Positions 1-10,817 of a stretch of DNA of 64,000 nucleotides are shown piece after piece. Made by a program: the position numbers and the translations under genes. A model generated the notes under the pieces. That model was not told the DNA's origin and did not search any database. It saw nothing but the letters and a program-made list of their open reading frames with translations. Each line of letters begins with the position of its first letter. Position 1 is the first letter of the stretch. This DNA comes from Schistosoma mansoni. Taxonomy: Eukaryota; Platyhelminthes; Trematoda; Strigeidida; Schistosomatidae. The stretch spans positions 1,657,954 to 1,721,953 of the forward strand of contig NW_017385989.1 in assembly GCF_000237925.1 (NCBI RefSeq). The letters are read 5' to 3'.

Positions 1-96
1 ATCTTCTGGATGATAGCTTTCGTAGTTCTCTACGTCTCCACCCCATACAGTAGAACTGTCTTGACATTTGTATTGAAAATTCTGATCTTGGTGTTG

Positions 97-98
<2 letters not shown>
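1..98 (-). mobile_element. RTE-like (SR2-type) LINE fragment, RT C-terminal region
   Basis: Read on the minus strand, this fragment gives the peptide motifs KTVLLYGVETW and INTKIRIFNTNVK, which recur in the better preserved copy at 32281-33410. It is cut off by the window edge on one side and by an (AT)n run on the other. It is a dead fragment. Family placement rests on similarity to the other copies in this window and on general knowledge of RTE-clade reverse transcriptases. Confidence 0.75.

Positions 99-124
<26 letters not shown>
97..124. repeat. (AT)14 microsatellite
   Basis: A pure AT dinucleotide run separates an RTE fragment from an AAAT-tailed retroposon copy. It could be an expanded tail of that retroposon or an independent microsatellite. 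Confidence 0.95.
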
Positions 125-128
<4 letters not shown>

Positions 129-590
129 CACACAAATCTCATTACATTTGTGTGAGGGCTTTGATACTGCCCAGGTGCCCACACCGAAGCAGGTGGTTTT
201 CTTAGGGGGCCACGCCCGGAACCTTTCACCTAAATGTCTGATCCACAAGGCAGTGGAGCATCGTGAGGAGATGCATTCCCATGGTAGCCGGTGACCAACG
301 ATTCATTCATACGCCATATGTTCCCTCAGGATTCTGGAACCCATATGCACCATTGGTTTGGAATCAGGATTTTCCAACTACCCTAGATGGAATTTCCGTG
401 TCCACAAACCCGGTTAAAGCACTGGACATTCTCTTTTCGTCCTCTCAATTTCGTAAACAACAGTAATGCCACGAGAAGGAGTGAGTAGGACTTCCCTGAC
501 AGAGGCTCCATACGCGTGGCCATGCGAGAGCATTTCGAGAGAGAGAAAGAGCGTACTCTCCCCACTATCGGGTGTATCAGGGCACTTGGA
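125..590 (-). mobile_element. AAAT-tailed retroposon (unnamed, ~515 bp family), copy 1
   Basis: This is a copy of the most frequent repeat in the window. Read on the minus strand, the family begins near GCCCCCAAATGCCCTGG, passes through a conserved GGGGAGTTGGAAAACCCT block, and ends with a short hairpin (ACAAATC ... GATTTGT), a GGTGCC...TTGTACCAAT block and a TAAATAAAT tail. Here the tail is replaced by the AT run. No open reading frame is conserved between copies, so the family is taken to be non-autonomous. Confidence 0.8.
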
Positions 591-672
591 GGCCACTACC
601 CATCTTTGCTTATAATTCTATATTACCTTTTAAAAGATAGAATGTATTGGAATTATTAGTTTAATAAATTTA

Positions 673-857
673 TAGGTAGGTCCTGGGTTCGAATCTCGCG
701 AGGCGAGATCGTGGATGCGCACTGCCACTGAGGAGTCCCGCAATAGGACGAAACGGCCGTCCAGTGCTTACAGGTTTTCCCTGGTGGTCTAGCTTCAATC
801 GACTCACGCTTTCAACTATAGAAGATTACTAGAATCTCCACAAAACCACCTTTTGGT
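673..857 (+). mobile_element. Hammerhead-type SINE, 5'-truncated copy
   Basis: The copy starts at a tRNA B-box-like GGTTCGAATC and runs through the hammerhead-like core (719-767) to the shared tail block TCTCCACAAAACC. The core has GCACTG/CAGTGC as stem I, CTGAGGA, a GTCC/GGAC stem II, GAAA and the short stem III ACGGCCGT. Three extra bases (CCA) lie between stem I and CTGAGGA, which would disturb the junction. The upstream part of the unit seen at 11035-11370 is missing. Confidence 0.8.
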
Positions 858-1150
858 AATAAATTAATTATTATCATATGTAATGTTAAATAATTAACTA
901 GATTATAACTTAATTAAGAGTGTAAGATGAATTCTCAACTGTCTATATGAATTGACTTATTATAATGAAAATATTCTATAGAAACTATTTCAAAGAATTT
1001 ACTTGACATTATATAACCTACTTTAGATCTACACTTGGATCGATAATACTAACCATATACAAATAGTAGTGTGATACAAAAGCAACAAACTAACTTGAAA
1101 GATACGAATCTGTTTCCATGTGAGTTTTTCCAGCTGAATAAATTATTATG
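858..1150. other. AT-rich DNA, nothing recognised
   Basis: This stretch is AT-rich, with no coding signal and no match to the repeats recognised elsewhere in the window. Confidence 0.6.
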
Positions 1151-1157
1151 TTTTCGG

Positions 1158-1297
1158 TGTAGGTTTGTTCTCTCAGCTGGATGGTTTGGTCGTGGAGGTT
1201 TCATCGTCCTTCTGAACGACCGAACCATCCAGGTCAGAAAACAAACTTACATCAAAATCCCCCACCTGAGCTACAAATCTTCTCCACCATCTTAAAA
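1158..1297 (-). repeat. Palindromic repeat fragment (also at 3509-3560 and 8308-8440)
   Basis: Arms 1158-1192 and 1217-1251 are inverted copies of each other (about 35 bp with roughly seven mismatches) around a 24-nt centre. The minus-strand reading matches the block at 8308-8440. Across the family, one strand can be read as a short hydrophilic peptide containing DVVQKDDESSTTKPSSSENK and a stop, so it may be the end of a retroelement ORF, possibly Penelope-like. That assignment is a guess. Confidence 0.5.
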
Positions 1298-1334
1298 TTA
1301 TTATGTACTTAGTGATTGATCCTATAAAGTTATA

Positions 1335-1745
1335 CTTTTGCAAAAAATTTCTGAAAACTCTTCTAACTGTAGGAGTAAATCAGTTTCTTAAACTCTTCTA
1401 ATAACTACAGACTACATCTATACAACTTGAATAAGAGAGTAAAGTGTGGAAAGATCACTCTAATAAAAGTTTAGTTGATGTACAGAAAATTGAAGGTATT
1501 TATATAATTTCAGATGACCTCGAGTTTCTACGAGTTTATGGAATCATATTAAACATAGTAGTAGGATAGATAATCATTCAATCAGAAATATGACACGTGA
1601 CTTTTCCCTTGCTACATGTTTCTGAGAGACGTCTACTCACTGTTGATTGTGTAGAATGTTTCCTAGAGCTTTCAGGATCCCTGTGGAATTCTTTGAGGAA
1701 GAGTTTGAATATCCTAAACAATTACTGAAAACGATAACTTTTGTG
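1335..1745 (-). mobile_element. LTR-like fossil, family B
   Basis: This stretch is similar along its length to 54345-54720 (same strand) and more weakly to 5320-5690 (opposite strand). Shared blocks include AATGTTTCC, ACACGTGAC and a TATAAA-like region. The size and a promoter-like centre without coding potential suggest a solo LTR of a retrotransposon. It is old and broken. No internal region is attached. Confidence 0.4.
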
Positions 1746-2600
1746 ACTTGAACTCAAGGTTTCTAACTTGTTAAGCAGTTATACTCAATTATATAAGCTC
1801 ATCCCACCAACGAACAAAATGGATATATCTAAAGCTGTTTTTTTTTCAACACCTTCACTTTCACTTTAAATACATCATAATCCTTAACTAGCTTCACAGT
1901 GCTGATTAAGCAATACTTAGGAAGTAGTTATTAGGGATATCATGATAAAGAACAACGAAGTATTTATTCGCATCAGGAAATGTATTCGAAAACGTAAGAA
2001 CCCTAGCAAACAATGATCTTTAATTATGAATGATTTGAGATCAAAGACAAGATCGTGCAGTGTAATAATATGTTGATATAAGACCGTTTATCCTGCGTAA
2101 CTTTTACATTCCTACATATCCATTTGTTTCCTTTCCCTTGATATATTGATACTAAGTGTGATAACAACTTGATTCATCGGTTACTAGCATATTTATTTAT
2201 TTATTTGAACACATATTATCATAGATTGATGTCTTTCAGCAATCACTCACGTATGTTGGAACAACCTAATATTGAGAAATGTTGAGGTTAGATGTAGGGT
2301 AATAGGTAAACACTTTATATTGATTGATGAGACTGAAAGTGACGATTGTGATGGTCGGGACATATGTTGCATACGTCTAACATCCACCTATCGCAACTCA
2401 TAATGTTCGCTGATATTAGAGTAGGTTAAAAGAAATCGAAAGGCGATTAAACCAAAAAATGGCAACATAAAATAAACATGGTAACATTTCATACATGGTT
2501 AAAGGAAGTTATTTAGTAGATCACTTATTCTCTAATCAATTAATACCATATTGTTAGCCACACAACAGTTAAAGCTTATGTACCTTTAGAAGTATAATAG
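1746..2600. other. Non-coding stretch, nothing recognised
   Basis: This is AT-rich sequence with a short ATTT run near 2193-2203. No ORF or conserved domain was recognised, and no clear copy was found elsewhere in the window. Confidence 0.5.
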
Positions 2601-2878
2601 TATTTTCATATTTCAAATCATGAGTCTAATTGAAGCTAGATCACTATGGAAAACCTGGAAGCACTGGGTGGCCGTTTTGTCATATTGCGGGACTCCTCAG
2701 CAGTGGGCATCCACGATCCTGCATTCGCGAGATTCCATCACAGGACCTACCAGTCTCGTGCCAGAGCACTTGACTGATAAATCACTGAGCCGGCTGGCAT
2801 CCAACGGTGTTAATGTCTAACCTCAATCAATCCATGAAGTTTGAGCAACCGTTCACCAATTGTCTTCAGTGAGCTCTG
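2600..2878 (-). mobile_element. Hammerhead-type SINE, near full-length, minus strand
   Basis: On the minus strand the copy runs from the 5' block with TTAGACATTAACACCGTTGG, through the tRNA-like region, to the hammerhead core (2661-2706). It has CACTG/CAGTG for stem I directly followed by CTGAGGA, without the CCA insertion. Stem II is weakened (GTCC/TGAC) and GAAA has become AAAA, so cleavage is unlikely. It sits head-to-head with the next copy. Confidence 0.8.
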
Positions 2879-3062
2879 GAGCGAGACTGGTAGGTTCTGG
2901 GTTCGAATCTCACGAGGCGTGATCGTGAATGCGCACTGCCACTGAGGAGTCCCACAATAGGACGAAACGGCCGTCCAATGCTTCTAGGTTTTCCATGGTG
3001 GTCTAGCTTCAATTGACTCATGATTTCAACTATGAAAATACCGAAATCTCCACAAAACCCCT
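2872..3062 (+). mobile_element. Hammerhead-type SINE, plus strand, head-to-head with previous
   Basis: The copy contains the B-box-like GGTTCGAATC, a core at 2933-2982 (GCACTG, the CCA insertion, CTGAGGA, GTCC/GGAC, GAAA, ACGGCCGTC) and the terminal TCTCCACAAAACC block. Together with 2600-2878 it makes an inverted repeat about 460 bp long. Confidence 0.8.
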
Positions 3063-3369
3063 TCTGATTATAATAGTATTATTAGTGTTTAAGTTATCAT
3101 TAAAGAATGTGAGTCATTTCAATATGTTAAATCCGGTAGCGCTTTTAGCCTCTATCTCCAAGTTATGTGAAAATTCCAGCGAAACCAAAGTTACAAGACT
3201 TGAGGAAGAATATGTTACTACTTGTTGTTTGGTGTCCAAGTTTCGATTAAACCATAGAAAGAACAGTCAAACAGACACTATATATCCTTCAAATAATGCA
3301 TTTGGAATCGAATTAAAGCATCAAGTACAGACCCTAAGACTTTCAACTGGGAGTATTTGTGGATCATGA

Positions 3370-4255
3370 AATTAAACGTCAAAATTAGACTAGCTGTCCA
3401 ATATAACAAACCTTCAAGTACTAGTGTATACATGGAAAACATTTGAAAAGTGCTTTGGCCAACAGTAGGAATGAATATTGAAATAAAATTATGAGTGAAT
3501 TTTGAGATTGTGAGGAAGATTTGTAGCTCAGGTGGATAGTTGTTGTGGAGTTTTGTTCTCTAGGCTCAGATTGTAGATGAATAGCATAAGTAGCCTATTG
3601 AAAAAGAATCCATTAGTCATAAGTATGCAAATGGTTGAAAATAAACCAGACTACTGCAAACTATTAAGTAGTGTCGAGTAACAAAGAACAAAATCGAGCG
3701 AAGAATGACCGAGATCAAAAGAGGGAACTGATTTCTCAAGTTAATCCTTATACAATAAAATGGATACATGGAAAATTCATCCTTCAAACAAGTTAATCGA
3801 ACAAATTCATGGCATTTTTCATGAAAGGGTTAGTAACACACAGTGGACAAATCAAAAGTGAGCATGCCATTGAAGGATGAATACATGACAAATCAGTAAA
3901 CAAAAATAGATGAACTGCAGGAAATGAAATGATCTCTTTTGTAGACTTCGTCGCATGATATAATATGATCAAACGGTCATACTAACTATAATAGTAGGTA
4001 GTTATATTTCCAAAAGAAATGACAGGGAAAGAAGACGTCCTCAACTAATTAATAGTTTCGATAAAAAGTTTATTTTTCAACTAAACACACTGTTTAACCC
4101 GAAATGAATCCAACTTTAGGCGAAAAACAATGAATCTTACTTAAGACAAGATTGTATCGACAAGATTAGATCAACTTCACTTTATTTACTACCAGTAGAA
4201 TCCACGTTTAGGTGAATTCCGTACTGAAACTTATTGCTCCGTTGTTAGCCTTTTA
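3370..4255. other. Non-coding stretch with a short copy of the palindromic repeat
   Basis: A fragment at about 3509-3560 matches the repeat at 8308-8440 (GATTTGTAGCTCAGGTGG). The rest is AT-rich with no recognised feature. Confidence 0.5.
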
Positions 4256-4261
4256 ACACCT

Positions 4262-4366
4262 ACCCCATAGCAACTGGAAAGTATTGTCCAGGACAGAATT
4301 CGATAGAGAATGCTGATGGGTGGCCTATACTCCTCCACGAAAGGTAACAGGAGTAAGTAAGTAATG
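4262..4366 (+). mobile_element. RTE-like (SR2-type) LINE, extreme 3' end
   Basis: The fragment matches the last 100 bp of the element at 32281-33410. It includes the CTCC...GGTAACAGG block and ends in GTAAGTAAGTAA, the tandem-repeat tail typical of the RTE clade. It is severely 5' truncated, as expected for target-primed insertion. Confidence 0.7.
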
Positions 4367-4529
4367 TGCCCCTGTGTTGCATGCATGCTACTTATGTCAA
4401 CAGACATAATTAGTATGTAATACCGATCAGAAGGGTAATGCCTGTCAAAAGAAGACTGAGAAGACTGAACTGTCCAAAACAGAAAGGGATTGAGAATTGG
4501 AAAAATCATGAAGGATTTAAAGAACAATT

Positions 4530-5310
4530 GATGGAAGATTTGTAAATGAAGTAATTTAATGTGTGGTTTTCACATTTTACGAAAGATCTCTGTAGTTTTG
4601 CATTAAATAATAAATTAGTCATTCCTATTTGAGTGTTCGTTCACTACACACTACCTTCCAATGGAGAAAACCACCCGTCGAGCTGTGATTACTCAGCTAC
4701 AGTGCCTGTACATCTCGGATTCGGTTGTGTTTTGATAAGTCCGATGCTGAAAAGAACACGTTAGCAACATTTTCCCCGAAAATACTAGTCCCATCAAGAT
4801 TTATGAGATATGTGTAAGTATAACTTAAAAATTGTTTTTTATCAACTAACTATTGCTATGCCATAACAGGTTAATAAGAACTCTAACTGGTACAAAATTA
4901 CTCAAACATCACAATTTCCTACAGCTTTAGTCAAGAGCCTAATATCAACTATGAGTATAGATTTCCAAGGGTTCGAAATTTCTACAATAGCTCGATCCCT
5001 CAACCTAAACTCACCTTCACCAATCCAAGAAATAACTTCAGTAGTCTAAAGGAATTTCTACTTTCGGAACCATTGAAGTGATTTCGGATAGCTAGTATCG
5101 AACTCTAGTAACCATCGTTACAATTGTCTAAAATGTCTATTTCAAGTGGTGAAGCTGACGACATTTTCAAAGAAATGTTGTAGGTACAGGATCTCTGAAG
5201 CTTATATGAATGATAATTTCTATTATTTTATAATACAAAGCCATCAAAACATAAATTTGTATACAGAGTGAAGGTTCGTTCTCAGCGATTGACTTTATAA
5301 GTGTGTTGGG
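4530..5310. other. Non-coding stretch, nothing recognised
   Basis: No coding signal and no recognised repeat was found. Confidence 0.5.
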
Positions 5311-5319
5311 GCGATCCTG

Positions 5320-5690
5320 GAAATTTCTTGCAACAGACATGACAAGTTCAGGAAACGTTAAAGAAGCATTTTATCCAATCAGCATTTGATTAGAAGTTTT
5401 GCTAGAAACATCACGAAAGTGAAGTCACATGTAGGATTTCTGAGTTTCTGCTACCATGTTTAGTAGCATTCTAGGATATTCAGGAAAACCCAAGGACTTC
5501 TAAAATACTATAAAAACCCTATATTTTCTGTACATAAATGAACCTTTGGAGTAAAATGCTTCTCGCATATTTTGCGCCTTTTCTCTCGTGTTCAAGTCGC
5601 TGTGTAGTTCTAGCTTGGGGGTTACGAGACTAGTTTAGGATTTGAGTAAAGCGTTCAATCAATAAGACTTATTAAAGTAACATGAAGGTT
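5320..5690 (+). mobile_element. LTR-like fossil, family B
   Basis: This is a plus-strand relative of the minus-strand copies at 1335-1745 and 54345-54720. Shared blocks include CTACCATGTTTAGTA, ACTATAAA (a plausible TATA box) and TTTTCTCTCGTGTTC. It is diverged and old. It may belong with the retroelement remains that follow, but the LTR at 6467 is of a different family. Confidence 0.4.
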
Positions 5691-6466
5691 GGTTTTACAA
5701 TAAATCTAGACAAACTGTTAGGTGTGAATTTTATGCATTTATTCGGCTGATAAAAAGCTTTAATGAAGTACTTAGACGGTTAGCGCGTCATAATCAGGAG
5801 TCGATGTGTTTTGCTGATGAGAATGACCTCTGTTTTACGGCTTACCAGAATACTACCCGGCTTTTATTGATTTCCAGAGCTAAAACTTTTATTGTCATCA
5901 ATTTTTTGTATGAAACCTACAGAAAGAAGATAGTTCCCCAAGAAATTGTGTACATGCGAAAAGGCCTATTTAAACAGTCGGAACTTACTGGTGGGTTTAA
6001 ATTATACTATGCACTTTACTTGGTAGACGATTTTGAAACGTTAGATGTACATATCATCCATCTTGATCCAAGACTGAGCTAGAAGGGGATACATCCTAGA
6101 TCAACAGGAGTTAGGATTATTCACAGCCTAAAACTCAAAATTCGCCTTACCGGCGGATACGTAAAATTTATGGAAGCTTAGGAAGTTAGCGATAGCTGAA
6201 AATAATACACCGACAAATCTCTTATCTAGATGTCGGTCAACTTGTCAGTCATAACATTACTCTGACCTCATATCTAATGTTGTCGATCCTCGCCATCCAG
6301 TCAGTTCTAGAAGATTCTCTATGGAATGCAGGAAATATGTTATGCATAAAGTCACATTAATGTAACTTGTGAATATGAGGATCCGACGCTATTTCGTGGG
6401 GGGGGGATATATTTGAGAAATTTAAAATTCGGATATCAACTCCGGATTGTTTTTAAAAAGGGGGGT
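5691..6466 (+). mobile_element. Probable LTR-retrotransposon internal remnant
   Basis: The stretch lies directly before a purine-rich tract (GGGGGGG near 6402 and AAAAAGGGGGG near 6456) and the start of an LTR-like repeat at 6467. That is where the 3' end of an internal region should lie. Fragments of coding-like sequence remain near 5804-6082 but no domain was recognised. It is treated as a broken fossil; the family is uncertain (Gypsy/Boudicca-like by position only). Confidence 0.35.
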
Positions 6467-7010
6467 GTTATGTCCCTATAACAATAGTGAATGGCATTTT
6501 TGGGATCCATTTATGGACCAATATTATGCATATAATTTTTACCGTATATTTGCCATATAATTAAACTACTTATATTCATGTTCCTTTCATTGTGAGCTTT
6601 ATTTTGACCCTTGGACTATTATTGTACGATTTATCATTCTTGAGTTATACCCAGTTTATTAATTACTGCTCCCCCTATTCATAGCCACATTTGACTGAAT
6701 CTTGTACAAATGTTATTTTCTGTTTTATTGGTACGATGCGGTCAGTCTGTTTGATATACAAACTCAGTATGTTTGAAATACAAGGATTCATACCACGAAG
6801 GCTGTTATTGGTGTTCTGGACTTAACTGGCTGGGCTAGGTAGAAAGCAGGATAGATAAGCACTCTAGACTGCTCGTACAGTTTTCGTGTCACTGTTCCAA
6901 TCGATAATTCGCTGTTTTCTGATTGGCGGTCTTATCACATCATACGTTAGCAAGGCATCTACTCGGCCACAAGATATAACACTGACTTTATATACTCGAG
7001 GCCAAACCAG
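6467..7010 (+). mobile_element. LTR fossil, family A
   Basis: The repeat begins TGTTATGTCCC after a polypurine tract and is shared with 11705-12203 (plus strand) and 52890-53310 (minus strand). A conserved block reads GTGTTCTGGACTTAACTGGC. Starting with TG after a purine tract and having no coding capacity fits a 3' or solo LTR. It is old and diverged. Confidence 0.55.
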
Positions 7011-7046
7011 TTATTTAACTGAGAAAATCGATAATGAGAAGGAAGA

Positions 7047-7601
7047 TTTACTGACTAAGAAAGGAGGATCGGATGCAGATGTAAATGAGAGGATTGGCAA
7101 AGCAACGGCTGCATTCCTACAACTGAAGAACATATGCAACTCAAAATAACTGTCAACCAATATCAAAGTCACCATCTTCAATACGAAGGTCAAGACAGTT
7201 CTACTGTACGGAGATGAAACGTGGAGAACTACAACATCCATCGTCAAGAAGGTACAAGTATTTATAAACAGTTGTTTATGCAAAATAAACAACATTCACT
7301 GGCCGGATACTATCAGCAACAGCGTTTTATGGGAGAGGACGAACCAGCTTTCAGCTGAAGAGGAAATTAGGAAAAGACTTTGGAAGTGGATAGGACATAC
7401 ATTAAGGAAATCACCAATGTGCATTACAAGACAATCCCTAACTTGGAATCCGGAAGGGAAGCGGAAAAGAGGAAGGTCAAAGAACACATTACGTCGGGAA
7501 ATAGAAACAAATATGAAAAGGATTGCGACCCTATGTGGTGGAATGTATATTGCTGGTGTGCGGTCGATGCTCCTCCACGAGGGGTAACAGGTGTAAGTAA
7601 A
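7047..7601 (+). mobile_element. RTE-like (SR2-type) LINE, 5'-truncated RT C-terminus
   Basis: Reading frames give GGSDADVNERIGKA, AAFLQLKNICNSK and downstream pieces that match the C-terminal part of the copy at 32281-33410 ([22 protein letters not shown]). The frame is broken several times. It ends in the GGGGTAACAGG...GTAAGTAA tail and abuts the LTR fossil. Confidence 0.75.
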
Positions 7602-7910
7602 ACTGAGTCCAGAATATATGTACACTCATTCATGAATGCATATCTTCCTTCTGTAGAAAAAAAGTTACATTTCCAATCAATGATGTTCATCTCTTTCCCT
7701 AAAAAATAGAGTCAAATCTTGGCGATTAGATTACGCTTATCTTTTGGTCTATGTTTGATTGATCCAGTATATCACTACCAGTCTTCCATGATGTACTGGA
7801 ATATTTCAGTAAGAATAACAATGATCCGATTACCACATGAGTTTAAGTCAAGTCTTTGAGGTAATATGTAAATCCTTTGTGTATCTAATCTTTTTAACAT
7901 CAAAGCGTAC
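7602..7910. other. Non-coding stretch
   Basis: Nothing recognised. Confidence 0.4.
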
Positions 7911-7987
7911 TTTACTTACTTACTTACGCCTGTTACCTCTCGTCGAGGAGCATAGGCCGCTCACCAGCATTCTCCATCCAACTCTGA
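7911..7987 (-). mobile_element. RTE-like (SR2-type) LINE, extreme 3' end
   Basis: The minus-strand reading ends in GTAAGTAAGTAAG after CTCGACGAGAGGTAACAGG, the same terminus as at 4262-4366 and 33410. Confidence 0.7.
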
Positions 7988-8307
7988 AAGCGTACTTTAT
8001 TGGATAATAATTTGTAAATATGGCAACTATCATTTTACATGCTATTATATTTACATGTCATTATTATTTGTTTCAGACATAGGTTAAAAGAAAATCTAAT
8101 CAAGGTCAAGGTATGTCTAAAGTGGAGACTGGCACAGTCAAACAAAGAAATAATTCATAGCATTTCTCTATAATATCAGACAGGTAAGTAATTGTTCACC
8201 TTTGTATCGATTATTTAAATATATGAGAACTTTCGTCTAAATTTGATTGAATTGGGCGACGAATTGATGTAAGACATTAAGGAGGACTACGCTCGTATGA
8301 TTTTGAG

Positions 8308-8440
8308 ATGGTAGAGAAGATTTGTAGCTCAGGTGGGTGATTTTGATGTAGGTTTGTTCTCTGAGCTGGATGGTTTGGTCGTGGAGCTTTCATCGTCCTT
8401 CTGAACGACATCATCAGCACAAACTTCTACCTGAGGAGAA
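8308..8440 (+). repeat. Palindromic repeat family, best copy
   Basis: The block begins GAGATGGTAGAGAAGATTTG and continues through GGATGGTTTGGTCGTGG and CATCGTCCTTCTGAACGAC. The same blocks occur at 1158-1297 (minus) and partly at 3509-3560. The family is unknown. See 1158 for the short peptide that can be read from it. Confidence 0.5.
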
Positions 8441-8881
8441 GAATGTACCTTTAAAACCTCAGAGAATGAATTGTTAACGTTGACTGAATGACCTATTCAG
8501 CATACAGTTAACGAGGAAACCATGTACTTATTTAAATCTGATGATTTAGATTATAATTATTTGAAAAAGCTTGGACCAGATTGCCAGCGGAAATGTTGGA
8601 TTTACTTTCAAATTCATTCTCTCAGATATTACATAAACATTCTTCCTCCTTAATATTGGAAATAAGCTAAATGAACTAATTAGTTAACTTACAGACATAT
8701 AATTTTCCAATACACTGATCGAAGTTCGATACTCAGTCTGAAAAAATCCTGCTGGCTAATTTTGAGAAATCTGAGGAAATTTCTCAAATATCTTCTCAAT
8801 ATTAGTTTTACTAAGTTACAAATGATCATTCAAAATCGCTTGGTGTATAACGGAAGCTACTAAACTACAAAAAAACAGATT

Positions 8882-9414
8882 CAGTGATATTTATTTATTT
8901 AAACACATAAATATTGGTATAAAGGGGCACCAGATATATTTGCGCCACACAAATCTCATTTGATTTGTGTGAGGGCTGAGACACTACCGAGGTGCCCAAA
9001 CTGAACCAGATGGTTTTCTTAGGGGGCCGCACCCGGAGCCTTCGACCTAAAGGTCTGACCCACAAGGCAGTGGAGCATCGTGAGGTGATACAGCCCCATG
9101 GTAGCCGGTCAACAACAATTCATTCGTACGCCATTTTTTCCCTCAGGATACTGGAGACCATGTGCACCATTGGTATGGAATCAGGGTTTTCCAACTCCCC
9201 TAGGTGAACTTTCCGTGTCCACCAACCCGGTTAAAGCACCGGACATTCACTTTTCGTCCTCTCAATTTCGTAAACAACAGTAATGCCACGAGAAGGCAGT
9301 GAGTAAGACTTCCCTGGCAGAGGCTATATACGCGTTGCCATGTGAGAGCATTTCGAGAGGGAAAGCGAACTATCCCCACTCTCGGCCGTACCAGGGCATT
9401 TGGGGGCAGTGATA
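8882..9414 (-). mobile_element. AAAT-tailed retroposon, full-length copy with TSD
   Basis: This is a minus-strand copy with the TTTATTTATTT (AAAT on the element strand) end next to 8890 and the GCCCCCAAATG start next to 9406. An 8-bp direct repeat CAGTGATA flanks it (8882-8889 and 9407-9414), a good target-site duplication. Confidence 0.85.
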
Positions 9415-10640
9415 AAAACCAGCAACTAAATGATGGTGAAACCTAAACAGTTTATATGTTAGTTGTAAACAACATAAGATCTTGGGCACAAAATACACTG
9501 ACCCGATTTCTTACAATTCACATCAACTAAAATCCCTGGCACATAAGTTAAGTATAAAGAAATAAACAGAACATGTAATCAAAAGTTTAAGAAACTACAC
9601 GTGTTAAAGTAAAGCTTGAAAGATCATTTCACATTTTAAACAACACAAGAAAATCAATGTGTTGGGGCTGCTTAATGATATTCATCGATCAACAGAATAC
9701 AGAAAGTGATATAAAGAGCCAATCAGAAGTGACCTAAAGGGTGATATGAACCGCGAAACAAGAAACCTTAACAAACTACCGAAGCTATTTTTGGGGACGT
9801 TATTTCATTTAATTCAAAGCTTGTAAAACTGTAACATTTACTTTTGCCCTTAGTCTATTCTACAAATCATAAGCTTTCTTTTGATGTATGATTCACTGCC
9901 ATAGCCTTTTCTGTTCCAAAGCTATTGTAATTTAGACGCAACCTTTTGTACTTTATTTTCTACTCTAATCCTCCAGTTTTGGACATCATTGTATTTTCCT
10001 AATTGTTGTACGTTGTGGTCAGGTTAGTCATCTATTTATTTATGTATCTTTAAACACTAATCTGAATTCGGGTGCCAGATAGGGATTGAGATAAAGCGAT
10101 TGGTGTTCCAGTTATCTTGTCTTCTCCCTCTCTCGCGTGCTTGTCAGCTAATCAGGTAATAGAATAGTTTTCGTCTTTCTACTCCCACTTCGAACTCACG
10201 CATACTAGTCTCAAGGTTAAGCCAGTCAGCCTATGGCGTTAAGGTCTTAATCTACATTAGACAAGTTATCCTCTGCACGAAAGTTGGTAGACAGATTCAA
10301 GGACGTAACAAAGGGCGAGTGCATTTCATTCGCTAAGTAATGGATTAGTTTCCTAAGGATTAGAATGGTATATATACAAAATGAGTATCTATCCATTTCG
10401 TTCGGTAATCCCATACACTTCCTCGATCACTCTTGTATTCTCGTCCAAGTAGTCCGTTTAAACGTTAGCACGTAGCATACCGTGTACTGGTATCGGATTT
10501 TGAATACCACCCCTCACAACCAAAAAGCAAACTTTTTATAAATGATGAATTAAAAAAAAACAATAACCAAGTACAACCTTATCAAAAGTATTAATCAATC
10601 AAGAGTAATGTTTACATGTTTACATTAAACATCAAAGGGA
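9415..10640. other. Unclassified stretch downstream of IDH2
   Basis: No gene was recognised. Part of 9800-10330 resembles LTR-type sequence in composition (for example GTTCCAGTTATCTTGTC echoes GTTCTGGACTTAACTGGC of LTR family A), but the match is too weak to call. It lies directly downstream of the IDH2 stop codon, so it should include the IDH2 3' UTR on the minus strand. No convincing poly(A) signal was identified. Confidence 0.4.
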
Positions 10641-10642
10641 AA

Positions 10643-10817
10643 CTATTTCATATTTATTTGTTTAAGTTGATCAACAATTGCATCTAGAAAATCCATAGTT
10701 GTTAAATAATGCTCTGGTTTAACATTCTTATTTCCATGAATACAAATAGCTAAATCTTTTGTCATTTTACCTGATTCTACAGTATCGATGCAAGCTTTTT
10801 CTAGATTATGACAGAAT
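10643..10817 (-). CDS. IDH2: IDH2 exon 8 (residues 390-447 and stop)
   Basis: This exon encodes the C-terminus: [28 protein letters not shown], and ends INMK before TAG at 10645-10643. The acceptor is TTGGTAG. It completes an Arg codon split with exon 7. Confidence 0.95.
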
